From: Helopsaltes ochotensis
Lineage: Eukaryota; Chordata; Aves; Passeriformes; Locustellidae
Direction: 5' to 3'
Assembly: GCA_013400155.1 (NCBI GenBank)
Contig: VXBM01000553.1
Coordinates: 310,001-374,000, forward strand
Length of the DNA stretch: 64,000 nt
Below the pieces are notes generated by a model that saw only the letters and a list, made by a program, of their open reading frames with translations, was not told where the DNA came from and did no database searches. Positions 36,771-47,800 of the stretch are shown here, piece by piece. Numbering within the stretch: the first letter of the stretch is position 1; each line of letters opens with the position of its first letter. The position numbers and the translations under genes were made by a program.

Positions 36771-39104
36771 GTAAGACACCACTTCCTGACAACCTCTAAG
36801 AACATCTTCATTATATATTATTATTATTATCAATATTCTGGTCACTGTTGGTGACCCCCACCAAAGAGACAGTCCCACTAAAGTGACAGTCACATTCCTT
36901 CCATTCACTAGGATGAACTCTATCATTGTTCAAGTCTAGACCGCATAGTGCCTACACGACACAGCTTGCACATTAGCTGACATTGTTTCCCAGGGCTGCA
37001 TAGCATGATGAAAAAAGAGTCTTTTTTTAAAAAAAATCATGTTTTAAATTAAAAAGTTTCCTCCAGTTTGGGTACCCAAAGTTCAACACAACGGTTGTCC
37101 TTTCCCTCACATAAACAGGTTTTTGGTCACTGGTTCAAACCTGAGACCATGCATGGGATGAACCTTGCCACTTTTTCTGGAGAGGCCCTGTGCTGTGCTG
37201 TTACAATGCTGTGGAGTGGTGTATCCACACAAAAGAGGATCACAGAGGGGTCCAAAGGGGAAGGCAGATGAAATGGTCAGCAAGACAAAGTGCAGCCCTG
37301 GTCCATGAACCACACCAGCTCCGTCAGCCCAAACACAGCAGTGTCCTAGTGCTGGGCTAACAAACCCTGGCTGCAGCTGGCCCCAAGGCAGTAAAGACTC
37401 CAGCACATTGTCTTTGAGCCACAAGAAATTACCACACAACTGGGCTGCTGCCCTGTCAGCACCTCTGCTCTGCACTCACAGCGTGGCCATCATCAGGACA
37501 GTGTCCATGCTGGCTCTGGATCACATTAGGCAAGCGGGAGACAGACAATGGTACAGCTGAGTTTACTAAAGACATTCACATCATCTAGCCTTCATCTACC
37601 CTTCAGGCACTGGCTCAACAGCTCAAAGACAGTCCTAACTACAACAATTTTATTTGCCACTCTGCAACTGGTAGATTGGAAAAATGCAGCCTTTTTATGC
37701 ACTGTGTATGTGCGCACGTCTCTGTAGATTTAGCTTTGCGGTTTCTTTAGCGATACTCGGGAAGGCAGCCAAATGAAAGGGGGAAAAGGAAGAAAAACAA
37801 AAAACAGCTGAGCCTAAGCTAGAAAACCACAGACCATGTTCAAAATAGGATCATCCTGTTACAAGGTAACAGCACGTATTAGACCAGGCACCAAAGGGAA
37901 AAAAGGAGAGTCCTCTCTTGTCAAAACACAATAATTGAGTTTGAAATGGTTGACACTTCTTTGTTGAGACACAAAAAGCATCAAACTCCTTTAAGGGGAA
38001 AGGCTACTGGGAACTCTATCCAAGCTTACAGTCCCTTTGATCCTCAACAGATATCCTTTACTCTGCCTACTGATAGCTGATAGACCACACACACAATGTT
38101 GTAAAGGCTTTCAGAGGGTGACCACAAACAAAATGGAAGTTTGTTCTAGCACTAAAATCTATGGCAATATTCCTACTGACTTCCCGAAGAACAGAACAAG
38201 TCTTCAAAATCTATTTTCCCCTCAGAGGCTTTTCCTAATGTTTACTTAAAGAGAGAGGAATCTGCCTTGAAGAAGCTCTCTAGGGACCCATAAAAATAAG
38301 TTGCTCAACAGAGAAACAGAGATGTCCTTCTAATATGAGTTAGCCAGAACTTTGGTTGAAGTATAGCTGAGGTTAGAGGTATTGTCTTCAGGCAGGAAGA
38401 TAGCTAAAATTAATGATTTGCCTTATAGATTGTCTTAATTCTTATCTTTACATGAGCTACACTTACAGAATTTCATTTTTAAAATGCTGTTCTGGAATTT
38501 TTTATTATTTCTTTAATTTAAAGGAATCTATCTATCTGTTATGGCCTTGTAAACAATTTATGTCACTTGGGAGGCAGATTTCTCACAGAAGCTTAAAAGC
38601 CCAACCACCTCACACTAACCAACCAACCCAAACAGCTTTTTTTTTTTTCTCTTTATACTGCTCTGGCATCTCTGTGAGGTAATTGTCTAAACAGCCACAA
38701 CAAGGTCTTTGCAGCCAATTCTGACTTTTAATTTAAGGGACATCTGAATTAAGCTTAGAAGATGTTAACATTAAATCTGCTCTAGTTACACCTGAAAAAG
38801 ACACTGGCCTGAAAACTTCATCAAGATCTTAATGTGTCATAATAATTGGCAATAATTCAAAACACCTTCACACTCCAAGGAGAAGGGTCAAAAGGAAGAA
38901 ATAAAAAGCAAATGAGGCAGTCAAAGGCTCAGGTAGCAAAGTTATACAGTGGTATTACATTTTTTGCTATAAAGTTCATCCTTTAAAACACCACGAACTT
39001 ACAGAAATAAGCTTAGGAGCCACTATTAATTAGCTAATGACAATTTGTCTGCAACACCTTTCTGAAGCAAGAAATATTAATCTGACTGATTTTTATAATT
39101 GCAG
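36771..39104. other. QPCT intron 2
   Basis: About 2.3 kb. The part at 37.08-37.56 kb is richer in G+C than its surroundings and looks like an old interspersed element, but I cannot name it. The remainder is AT-rich and featureless. Confidence 0.6.
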
Positions 39105-39386
39105 CATATCAAGCATCGCCTTCAAATATTAAAGGCTGGTTGGGAAATTGAGGAAGATACATTTCAGAGATACACACCATATGGCTATAAAACATTCTCA
39201 AATATCATCGGCACTCTTGACCCCTCTGCAAAACGCCATCTCGTACTTGCTTGCCACTACGACTCAAAATTCTTTGGACAACACTGGCAGGGCAGAGTGT
39301 TTGTGGGAGCAACTGATTCAGCTGTGCCTTGTGCTATGATGTTGGAGCTAGCACGTGCCCTGGATAACAAGCTTCAGTTAATCAAG
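39105..39386 (+). CDS. QPCT: QPCT exon 3 (residues 84-177, zinc ligand D154)
   Basis: Largest exon. It carries TPYGYKTFSNIIGTLDP, the core strand KRHLVLACHYDS and VFVGATDSAVPCAMMLELAR, in which D154 is a zinc ligand and C133 and C159 the conserved cysteine pair. Acceptor ttataattgcag, donor AAG|gtagtt; 282 nt, phase 0. Confidence 0.95.
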
Positions 39387-41904
39387 GTAGTTTTTTTGTT
39401 TCATTTTCATTTGCCTTTCCAACAGCAACAGGCCTCAGGGCATTTCTACATTCTTTTCCATAGCCTGCATACTGGGTTCTCTGGTTGCTGTGCTTGTAAT
39501 AAATCTCCCATTGACTCCAAGAACAAACAGAGATCATTATCTACTACTTTAAAGTACGTTATTACATTAAAATGTTTTATCAAAAGGGCGGATATCTAGA
39601 AATTATCTATATAAACATATAAAGTTATCTATATAAGAATAATAAATGATACATGAATAATAGATGTTTCATAGACTTGGAAAGATATAATGCTACTTTC
39701 TATCTAAAAGGCACAGAACCTGACTCAGAAGTTCCTATCATATCCAGTAACATCTAGAGTCATTGAAAAGTTAAGTTGCATTCTGAATCCTGCAGAAATC
39801 TCTCAGCTGGATTCTGCTTTGGGACATGGATGAACTAACTGTTGTGCAGAAGAGTCACACTCAGGTCCCACCCCATCCTACAAGGATTTCAAGTTCTTCT
39901 TCTTTTTTTTACAAATTTGAATAGTCTATTTATGAAAAAAGTATAATGTTATCAGTTTGTGCTACCTATACTATGAAAATCTGCTTCAAAGGGCTGCAAT
40001 TTCTAGGCACAAAAATCTGTTCAGCCTACAAACTCGTAAAGCTTGTAGGATTACAAATTTGTAGGATTACGGATTCACGACTGCCATCTACTGGTTCAGT
40101 ACTCACTATTTACAGAAAAATAATTCTTATATGTTTACAGAGCTTTTACAGGAAAAGGTCTCTCAAATCTGAGACACTCCACAAGTGTCAGGAGTACACT
40201 CAGCTCAGGTATTAGGATTACTTGTAGACAGTAGTTTCCAGAAACTGATTTGGTGCCTTCTGATATGTGAATATTTAAGAATGAGAAGATTAAGAATATG
40301 CCAGTATTTTTAATCACAAAACAAAACACTCCTGTAATACAAAGGCTCTCATTCAGAAGCTTCATTTATAATAAATTTGCCTGGTGATTATTTATGAAAC
40401 AAGCACACACTGACTTTAAAGACTGGCATTTTTCACTATGAATACACTATTTTACAATGAAAATAGTTTTATATCATTTAAGATGACAGCATTTTACAAA
40501 AAGGCAACTAATTACTTTGCACAGGCCACCACTTGTACAGTCTGTTAACAAAATATACTTTGAGATGCATCTACTTAATGCATTAGCTATGATGATTTTG
40601 CTCTGCTTTTGGTAGCAGAACAGACTTTGCTATGTTTTCAGCCACATCTATTTATACTTTGACTTGAAGCTGTGATTTTTATCTTGATGCTTTTCCAGTT
40701 ATATAGAGTAAGTTTAAAATTAATGGTCAAAGACATCTCTCTACATTATTAAAACGTGTTATGCAGTAATAGTAATAACAACACAAGTACTACTACCTAA
40801 AACTCAGATGGCACTGATACAGTTTCCTCCAGAAGATAATGCAAAATGACTGCTGCCCACACAGCTCTGTCATGTGCAAAGGACAAAGGGCAGCAAACCA
40901 TTGCATTAGAGAAATCAATATACCACTGCGACCACAATCAATACCATCTTGCCTGCATGAGAAACATTTTATAGAAGCTTTTCACTTCTGTTTATATTGC
41001 ATCAGGTCCAGCCATTTGGGAGTTGTCCATACAGGACATGACTGCTGCCAGTGACCCCACCTTTTTAACCACATCATGCAATTTTACTTGAAGTAGTGTT
41101 AATTCATTGAGGGTTAAAATATTTATAGTAACTGTCAAAACCACAGTTCTCGAAACTGTTCACTTAGTGGAACCAGACTGGGATTCACTGTGGTGTGGAT
41201 TATTAGAAAATTCTGACAGTTCAAACAAGGCTTCAGATAGTAGACTCCCTCTACATTGGGAAGAAATTTCATACAAGTGTCTTTTTTGTGACATTAAATA
41301 CATTTATCATATATATTTTCAGGTTTTAGTGCTGTTATATTTTTGGTTGTTGAAAGGAAAAGACATATTTGACACACCCACTCTCTTTGCTTTGGTTTAG
41401 CATAAAGTTGTCTCAGTGATTGCAAATTTGCCTGAATGAAAAGAAGGGGCTCAAAGAACCATCAACTTGTTAAATACATAATCCATCTCCACTGATGCAC
41501 AGCTGTAGCAATTATATTAATAGTTGTGATGCAATCAAAAAATAATACTAGCACTCCTATCAGGTGTTGTTACTGACACATCTCCATTATTTGAGATAAT
41601 GTTGCTGCTACCTGGTTTTGCAGGTCTCAACACTCAGCTCGTGTCTTCCAAAGTCAGAAATAAAACATTTATCCAGAACCAAAATGATACAAGACTGGAG
41701 AATGTGTCACTGTGTTAGATAAATAACAATTACCTTGACTCATCATTACCACAATTATAACCAATTGTAACAGCCAAAGGAAAGTTTGCATAGGAACCTT
41801 GAAAATACACCCTTATTTGTGTTACTTATATGACTACAGTATTTGCCCTTTATTTAAATGTTCTGGCCAGAATCAGTTATTTTACTTTTAACTTCCTCCA
41901 ACAG
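39387..41904. other. QPCT intron 3
   Basis: About 2.5 kb of AT-rich intronic DNA. I see no repeat family or hidden exon. Confidence 0.65.
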
Positions 41905-42081
41905 GCGAGCTCAACGTCAAGACCAGACCTTTCACTTCAGCTCATTTTTTTTGACGGTGAAGAAGCCTTTGTTCGGTGGTCCCCTTCCGATTCCCTCTAT
42001 GGTTCTCAACACTTAGCTCAAAAAATGGCATCAACTCCACACCCACCTGGTTCAACAACAACAAACCAGCTGCAGGGCATA
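41905..42081 (+). CDS. QPCT: QPCT exon 4 (residues 178-236, catalytic EE)
   Basis: Contains LQLIFFDGEEAFVRWSPSDS, with catalytic base E196 and zinc ligand E197, then LYGSQHLAQKMASTPHPPGS. Acceptor cttcctccaacag, donor ATA|gtaagt; 177 nt, phase 0. Human QPCT has GARGTSQLHGM where this has GSTTTNQLQGI. Confidence 0.95.
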
Positions 42082-42908
42082 GTAAGTGGCTTTCACCTCC
42101 TTAATGAATGATAGTAAATGGAATTTTTTAAAATATTTAATTAGTAGGTACCTGGCCAAATTCCCAAGAAACCACGACCCCACTAAAGTCAAAGGAATAA
42201 GCAGGCTTCTGGAAACATTACGTAACATGACAGAGAATTGGCAAGAGGTTTTCAGGTGATTAAACCTGCTGCATGCAAGTACGAGGAGGAGTCATAGAAA
42301 TATCAAAATACACAATTTATGAGAATATAAACTAGGATACCCACCTTCTTCAGGAAAAGATAATTCAAAGTGATAAGGAAAGAGCACAAACAGTAGTGGC
42401 CTATAAACAAATCTCCCCTAGCTCAGTACTAAGCTACAGCAACCTCCGTTTTCCTTTCATTCCTACTAACATTCTGGTTTTCTGTTCCCTTCTGCTTTCC
42501 CTGTTTACTGCTGAGGCACTTCTCTTCTGTCACTACTTCTTGTGACTCATAAAATGTCTTTCCCTTGACAGACTTCGTTGTTCCCAGGGGAAGAAGCAAT
42601 TTCCTCTTCTTTCTCCCCACCTACCGTCGTTTTTCTTTTAAAGGGATATAACGCACAAATTGCACACTAAACTATGCAGCCTGCTTCAGCTTGAGGAACA
42701 GAGGAATAGCCTATCTATTCCCTTCTTTGAAAGACAGAAAAATGTATCAGATTGGAATCAGGTTCTGCTAGTGAATTCTTCTCAGGCACCACGGTAGAAA
42801 AGCCAGATCTTTGGCCAGGGCTAGCAAAGACCTGCTCATGACCTATACAGGAAACCAAGAATTTCATTGCTGTTTCTGATGTTGTACTAAAGATTCTTCC
42901 TTCCCTAG
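42082..42908. other. QPCT intron 4
   Basis: About 0.8 kb; nothing recognisable apart from the splice signals. Confidence 0.65.
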
Positions 42909-43008
42909 GACCTGTTCGTTCTACTGGATTTAATTGGTGCACCAAACCCAGTCTTTCCCAATTATTTTCCAAACACTCTTCGATGGTTTCAGAGGCTTCA
43001 AGCAATTG
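42909..43008 (+). CDS. QPCT: QPCT exon 5 (residues 237-270, catalytic D243)
   Basis: Encodes DLFVLLDLIGAPNPVFPNYF and PNTLRWFQRLQAI. D243 is the second catalytic acid of the family. Acceptor cttccctag, donor ATTG|gtaagc; 100 nt, leaving one base to the next exon. Confidence 0.95.
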
Positions 43009-43484
43009 GTAAGCAGAAGGATAAGGGCTTTGAATGTATTTCAAAATCTAGTGAGTACTTTCTGAATGTATTAAGCCCTGTAAATCAGATTTTTAGATTA
43101 ATTTTCTGGTTTACAGTAACAGTCTTTGATAATATTAATGTGAAATCGTAAACATAATGAAGATTTTGATATTTAGTTAATAAAACAACTGAAGGAAGAC
43201 TCTCAGACATTTGGAAGCAACAAAGCAGATTCTATTACTGATTGTCACTCTGTGACACTTGGCAACTGCTCCACTTCTGTGTTTTGGTTCTCACTTGTGT
43301 AAAATGATGGTAATAGCACCAATCCTGAGGTCTTCCAAGTATTAAACAAATGCAAAAGACAGTCACCACTGCCTTTTTCTTCTCTGACAGATAAAGCTTC
43401 CATGTGAGAGGAAAAATAATTCAAATGTGCTAACATGCCTCATTGTCCAAAAATTGTAATAATCACTTCCATTGTGCATTACAG
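43009..43484. other. QPCT intron 5
   Basis: About 0.5 kb; no further feature seen. Confidence 0.65.
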
Positions 43485-43601
43485 AGCAAAAGCTACACAA
43501 CATGAATCTGCTGAAGAATCACCCTGTTGAAAGTCAGTATTTCAAAAGTACTTTACATCGAGGCATGGTTGAGGATGATCACATTCCATTTTTATTAAGA
43601 G
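43485..43601 (+). CDS. QPCT: QPCT exon 6 (residues 270-309)
   Basis: Encodes EQKLHNMNLLKNHPVESQYF, KSTLHRGMVEDDHIPFLLRG. The DDHIPFL motif near the active-site entrance is conserved. The segment equivalent to the human FQNYS sequon reads FKSTL. Acceptor tgcattacag, donor AGAG|gtacca; 117 nt. Confidence 0.94.
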
Positions 43602-44475
43602 GTACCAGAAATTCTTATATTTTAAACTATATGTTCAGTAAGAAATTTAGTAAATGAGCAAGTGTATATGTTCCTGTTTTTCAAGCTTATTTGCCCCAAT
43701 GTGAGGTTTCTGAATTCAACTTTAGCGCATTGACGTAACACCTAATGAAAAAAATGTATTCCTTAGTGGTATGCAGCTGAAAAATCAGGGAAAAAAGCAG
43801 TGAAACAGGAAAGAGGCTGAGGGGAAAAAAAATGCTCCTCCCCAAAAGCAATCAGGAAGCAGAAGACTGATTTAATTCCTTTTACCTAAAAGTTGTAGTA
43901 CATATAGGTGGCTTGATGTGTGTGTATATATATATATATATACATACAAACACACACACATATATGCAGTGATACAATCCTTTCAAGTGGAAGTTCCTTT
44001 ATCTGAGAGCAACACTGTCTCTATTTTACAGAGTAAAAATAAGACACTCTATTTTACCATTTATGTAGAGAACTAAAAAAATACTTCAAAAATGTTCAGT
44101 CTTAAGACTTTCCCAAAAACATGGTAATCAGTTTTCAGTTTGAGGAGCTGCAGTGATTTCTCTGTCCTTCTGTAGCTCCTAAACACACAATGCAAGGAAT
44201 CTCAAAAAAAACCCCAACAAGAAGTAATTACAGATTACTTAAAAAAAAGGTATTCAAAGGAGAGGAAGGTGGCAGCTTTACACAACACACCCTTTAATGA
44301 TGGGATGCAGTCACAAGCATCAAAACAAGAGGAGGTAAAAGGAAGCTGCAGTGACACACCCTATAAAGCAAGGTTATCGAGTAGTTACCTGACTGTTGCT
44401 AAATGGTGAAGTATCAGTTGGCTTAACAGAACTTCTCCAACATTTCTTCTCCAAATTTCACTTTCCTTTTTATAG
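43602..44475. other. QPCT intron 6
   Basis: About 0.9 kb, holding only the dinucleotide microsatellite listed separately. Confidence 0.65.
43916..43965. repeat. Compound (TG)n(TA)n(CA)n microsatellite
   Basis: Alternating purine-pyrimidine dinucleotides, TG then TA then CA with small interruptions. Likely length-polymorphic. Confidence 0.85.
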
Positions 44476-44621
44476 GGGTTTCAGTCCTGCATCTGATTCC
44501 ATCCCCCTTTCCTGCAGTATGGCATACCATGAAGGACACAGAAGAAAATCTTGACAAAGCCACTATTGACAATCTCAACAAAATCCTGCAAGTGTTTGTA
44601 CTGGAATATCTCAACCTGTGA
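44476..44621 (+). CDS. QPCT: QPCT exon 7 (residues 309-356 and stop, zinc ligand H325)
   Basis: Encodes GVSVLHLIPSPFPAVWHTMK, DTEENLDKATIDNLNKILQV and FVLEYLNL, then TGA at 44619-44621. H325 in VWHTM is the last zinc ligand. Acceptor cctttttatag. Confidence 0.95.
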
Positions 44622-44880
44622 CAGACAGAACATCAACAAATTGTACTCCATTCACACCACTGTTTGCCCACCTTGACACTTGCTATTTAATTGCATTGGA
44701 GAGTACCAAGGTGAAGAACAGTATCATAGCTCTTGCTAGACTGATTATTGATTGAGCTGTTCCTGACCCACTGGTCCATTAGCCAAATAAGATACCATTA
44801 AATAAGATCTAGTTCAGCCTGGAAAGAATTTGATCTTTCCATGTTTTATCTCTGAATAAAAAAAAAAAATCCAGAAATTG
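44622..44880 (+). terminator. QPCT: QPCT 3' UTR with polyadenylation signal
   Basis: A canonical AATAAA lies at 44855-44860, about 235 bases after the stop and run into an A tract. It is the first good signal downstream, so cleavage is expected near 44875. Confidence 0.75.
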
Positions 44881-47800
44881 TTATCATTGTTTTTTGTCAC
44901 ATATTATGATCCTAGGAAGGAATGCCTCATGACTTAATTGTATGATACAGTTTTTACAAGGTGTGACCAACTTTTTTACTGCTCAGCTATGAAAATTTAC
45001 ACCATGTTATCAAAAGAGGCAAAAATCACACGATACCAGACTTCTACTTTGGGCTGAACTAAACCACCTCATGCTGATATGAGTTGCTAGAACTCCTGAC
45101 ACACAGATGTGATTTTTAATCCTCTCTGGTCCCTCTCCTCCTTCCCCTAAGAAGGTGGCTGAAGGGGTTTTTCTCTGCAGACAGCTGACCTCCAGAAAAG
45201 AGAGCAATAACCCAAATTCAGTTTTGCCCCTATCATTTGTTGGATAGTTTTTGTTGGAGAAGGGTGGTGGGGGGTGATGCTAACAGGAAGGTATGTGGGG
45301 ATTTCCCTGTGCTCTGACTGCAACACAGGAGATACAAACAAAAGATCAGGTGGTGTGTGGGAGCAATGACCCAGTACACACCATTCAGTCACGTGAGAAT
45401 CATTTAGAATTTGACCCAATAAACCTCCAAAACACCACCCACCTGCTGTTTCTAATACAGACTACAACAAAAATAAGCATACAAGGAAAGTGATCACTTT
45501 AGAAACTATAGTTTATCTAAATACAATTTTAAAGGCAAAGTGCTATCAAAAATAAAACGTTATTAAAAGCAAGAGAACCGTTTAGGCACCAAAAAGACAC
45601 AGATTTAACAACCCTTTGCTTTTACATTCCTTATTGGAATTTTCAATAGGTTTAGTGTAACTGGCAAAAAGACAGCCTGGAATGAGATCAGTGAAAGCCA
45701 GAAGAACAATATTCAAAAGCTACTGACAGAATTACAGTTTCCACTGGTGAGAAAAGGATGACAGCATTTTAAGAAAAAATAAAAATATCAGGCTGATAGA
45801 AGAGGAACTGAGAGAAAAAAAGTCAGTATTTTACTACTCCAAACTTCTTCCTTACAAAGTTCTACCCTCAGCAAAGAGGCTTAAAAAGAAGGTAAGGAAA
45901 GGAGTTGTAGGCATGTCAGATTTGGCCTACATTATGCCATTTTCCTAAAGCAAATATTTTGGAACCTAAGACAATATTTACATTCATATTATAAAGTTTC
46001 TACAGAAATAGGTATTTACAGCAATGAAAATCTGTAAGACTTAACTATTACAGGATAGCCTGAAAATTAAATTTAATCTGATTTTGGTAGCTCCAGATGA
46101 AACAAAAGCAGTTTGGGTTTTCCTATCACTTTAACATTGGTGAGAAACATTTGTCTTACCTGCAACTTCTGAAACAGAATACTATGAAAATTCTAAAAAA
46201 CTAGATGTCTTTATTTTCAGGTATTACTGTACAGCTGTGTAAATATATTAAAGCTTCCCGAACTCTTTGCAATCATATTCTCTTCTACCTCAGCCCATGA
46301 GAAAATAGTCTAAAAAGTTACATTAAATCTTCTGAAGTTTGAATACTTTGAGCAGTATAAGGCACCTTCCATACCCTCCTAAGTGGCAAAGAAAGGTAAC
46401 AGAATGGTTAAATATAGAAATACTAAACATGAATTTGTGTGGCAGGTTTGTTTTGGTGAACTCTAGTGGTACTAGTATTTTGCAGGACCTCTGAAAAATG
46501 CAGTACACATTTGCAGTGTGGACTGCTACTCTACCTCTTCGAAAATTTGAAAGTTAACTTAAAACATGCTTCATTGTGAAATGTTGGATCAGAGGGTTGT
46601 TATAACTGGGAAAAGCCTGCGTTTTTTTAAATCTCTATTAACACTTAGTTGAAACCATAATTTAACCATGTAGTACACCAAATCATGTCAATTTTATCAC
46701 TAATGTTTACTGCCTGAGGATGCAGCTCTCGAGTTAATTTACTCAGTCCAACAAAATGATACATGTGATTCAGTATTTCTCAAAATGTGAGGAAAACATG
46801 AAAAGGCTTGCTTTTTTCTTTTCCATCCCCCCCTGGGTTTTGTGTTTGGGGGTTTTTTTGGTACAGGAAAAAAGGGCCATCTCCTAACTGGATGTTAGGA
46901 TGTTTCCCTGGGAAAGTTTATTCAAAGAGGGAAGGGTCATCACCTTAGCGATTTATATGATCCATCGTTCATTTAAAAAGTAATTGCTGGAAGGAAAACT
47001 TATATCAACCTAGTAACCATGTGAATCCAAGAATCTAAGCTCTCAAAAGCACAAGAAGTAGTCAGTAAGGCAGACATGGTGCAAGGTGGGTTCTCATAGC
47101 TACTAAGGCAGGGGAGAACAAGCACGTAGGACAAAGTCACAGCTATTTCATAAAATGCCCAGAAAACAAAAAATACAAGGGAACAGACCAGGACTGCTAT
47201 ATCTTCTGCCATCAATTTCAACACTGAATACAACTAAATATCTAGATCCATTGGGTCTGGACAAGCACAGGACAGATAATCACTTCAGAATTCAGAGAGA
47301 GACTCTGTGTTGAAGAACCTCTGGCAAGATAGTTTCTCCTTCCCTGTTAGATGGTGGCAGCAAGGGTTAGAAATCAAGATGGCTTTAGTTAACCTGCTGC
47401 ACAGGTTCTCTCCTTGAAAAGTGTTTGTCACATCTCAGCCAAAGGGAAGGGAACAAAAACCAGTCTACCAGCCACAAAAGGTTTTCAACTGGCTTTGTGT
47501 GTCAAGGTGTCTGTGGTTACCACCTGGGTTAAGGGAATGCCGAACAGAATGAACTCATGAGCCACCACTCAACACGTAAAGCTGAAAAAAACCACCCATA
47601 TTATGGTAGCTATTTGTCTTGTAATAGGTGCTCTGGCTCCTTTTGCATCAGGACAAGACAGTTTCTCACAAGAATCTGAAGCCAATTAATGGTACCTGCC
47701 CCTCAAACTCTCTAAAGTTGGATGCATTTACCTACAAGTGATGTGATCCTGTGTAATCACAGCTGAAACAACTTAAGGGAGTAACAATGCCAAATCCTCT

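Larger units (their letters stand above)
32376..44880 (+). other. QPCT: QPCT gene, complete coding region (glutaminyl-peptide cyclotransferase)
   Basis: Secretory-pathway zinc enzyme converting N-terminal Gln (and slowly Glu) of peptides to pyroglutamate, as on peptide hormones and chemokines. Seven exons (32376-32477, 36624-36770, 39105-39386, 41905-42081, 42909-43008, 43485-43601, 44476-44621) join to 1071 nt, 356 residues, close to the 361 of the human enzyme. Residues 1-23 form a signal peptide (MAGVAARLLGALCLAACLRP ALG). Zinc ligands D154, E197 and H325 and catalytic E196 and D243 are present, as are cysteines C133 and C159, which correspond to the human active-site disulphide. The signal peptide and the neighbourhood of PRKD3 support QPCT over the Golgi paralogue QPCTL, which has a transmembrane anchor. 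There is one extra residue in the FFGQHW loop relative to human, and no N-X-S/T sequon anywhere. Confidence 0.95.
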
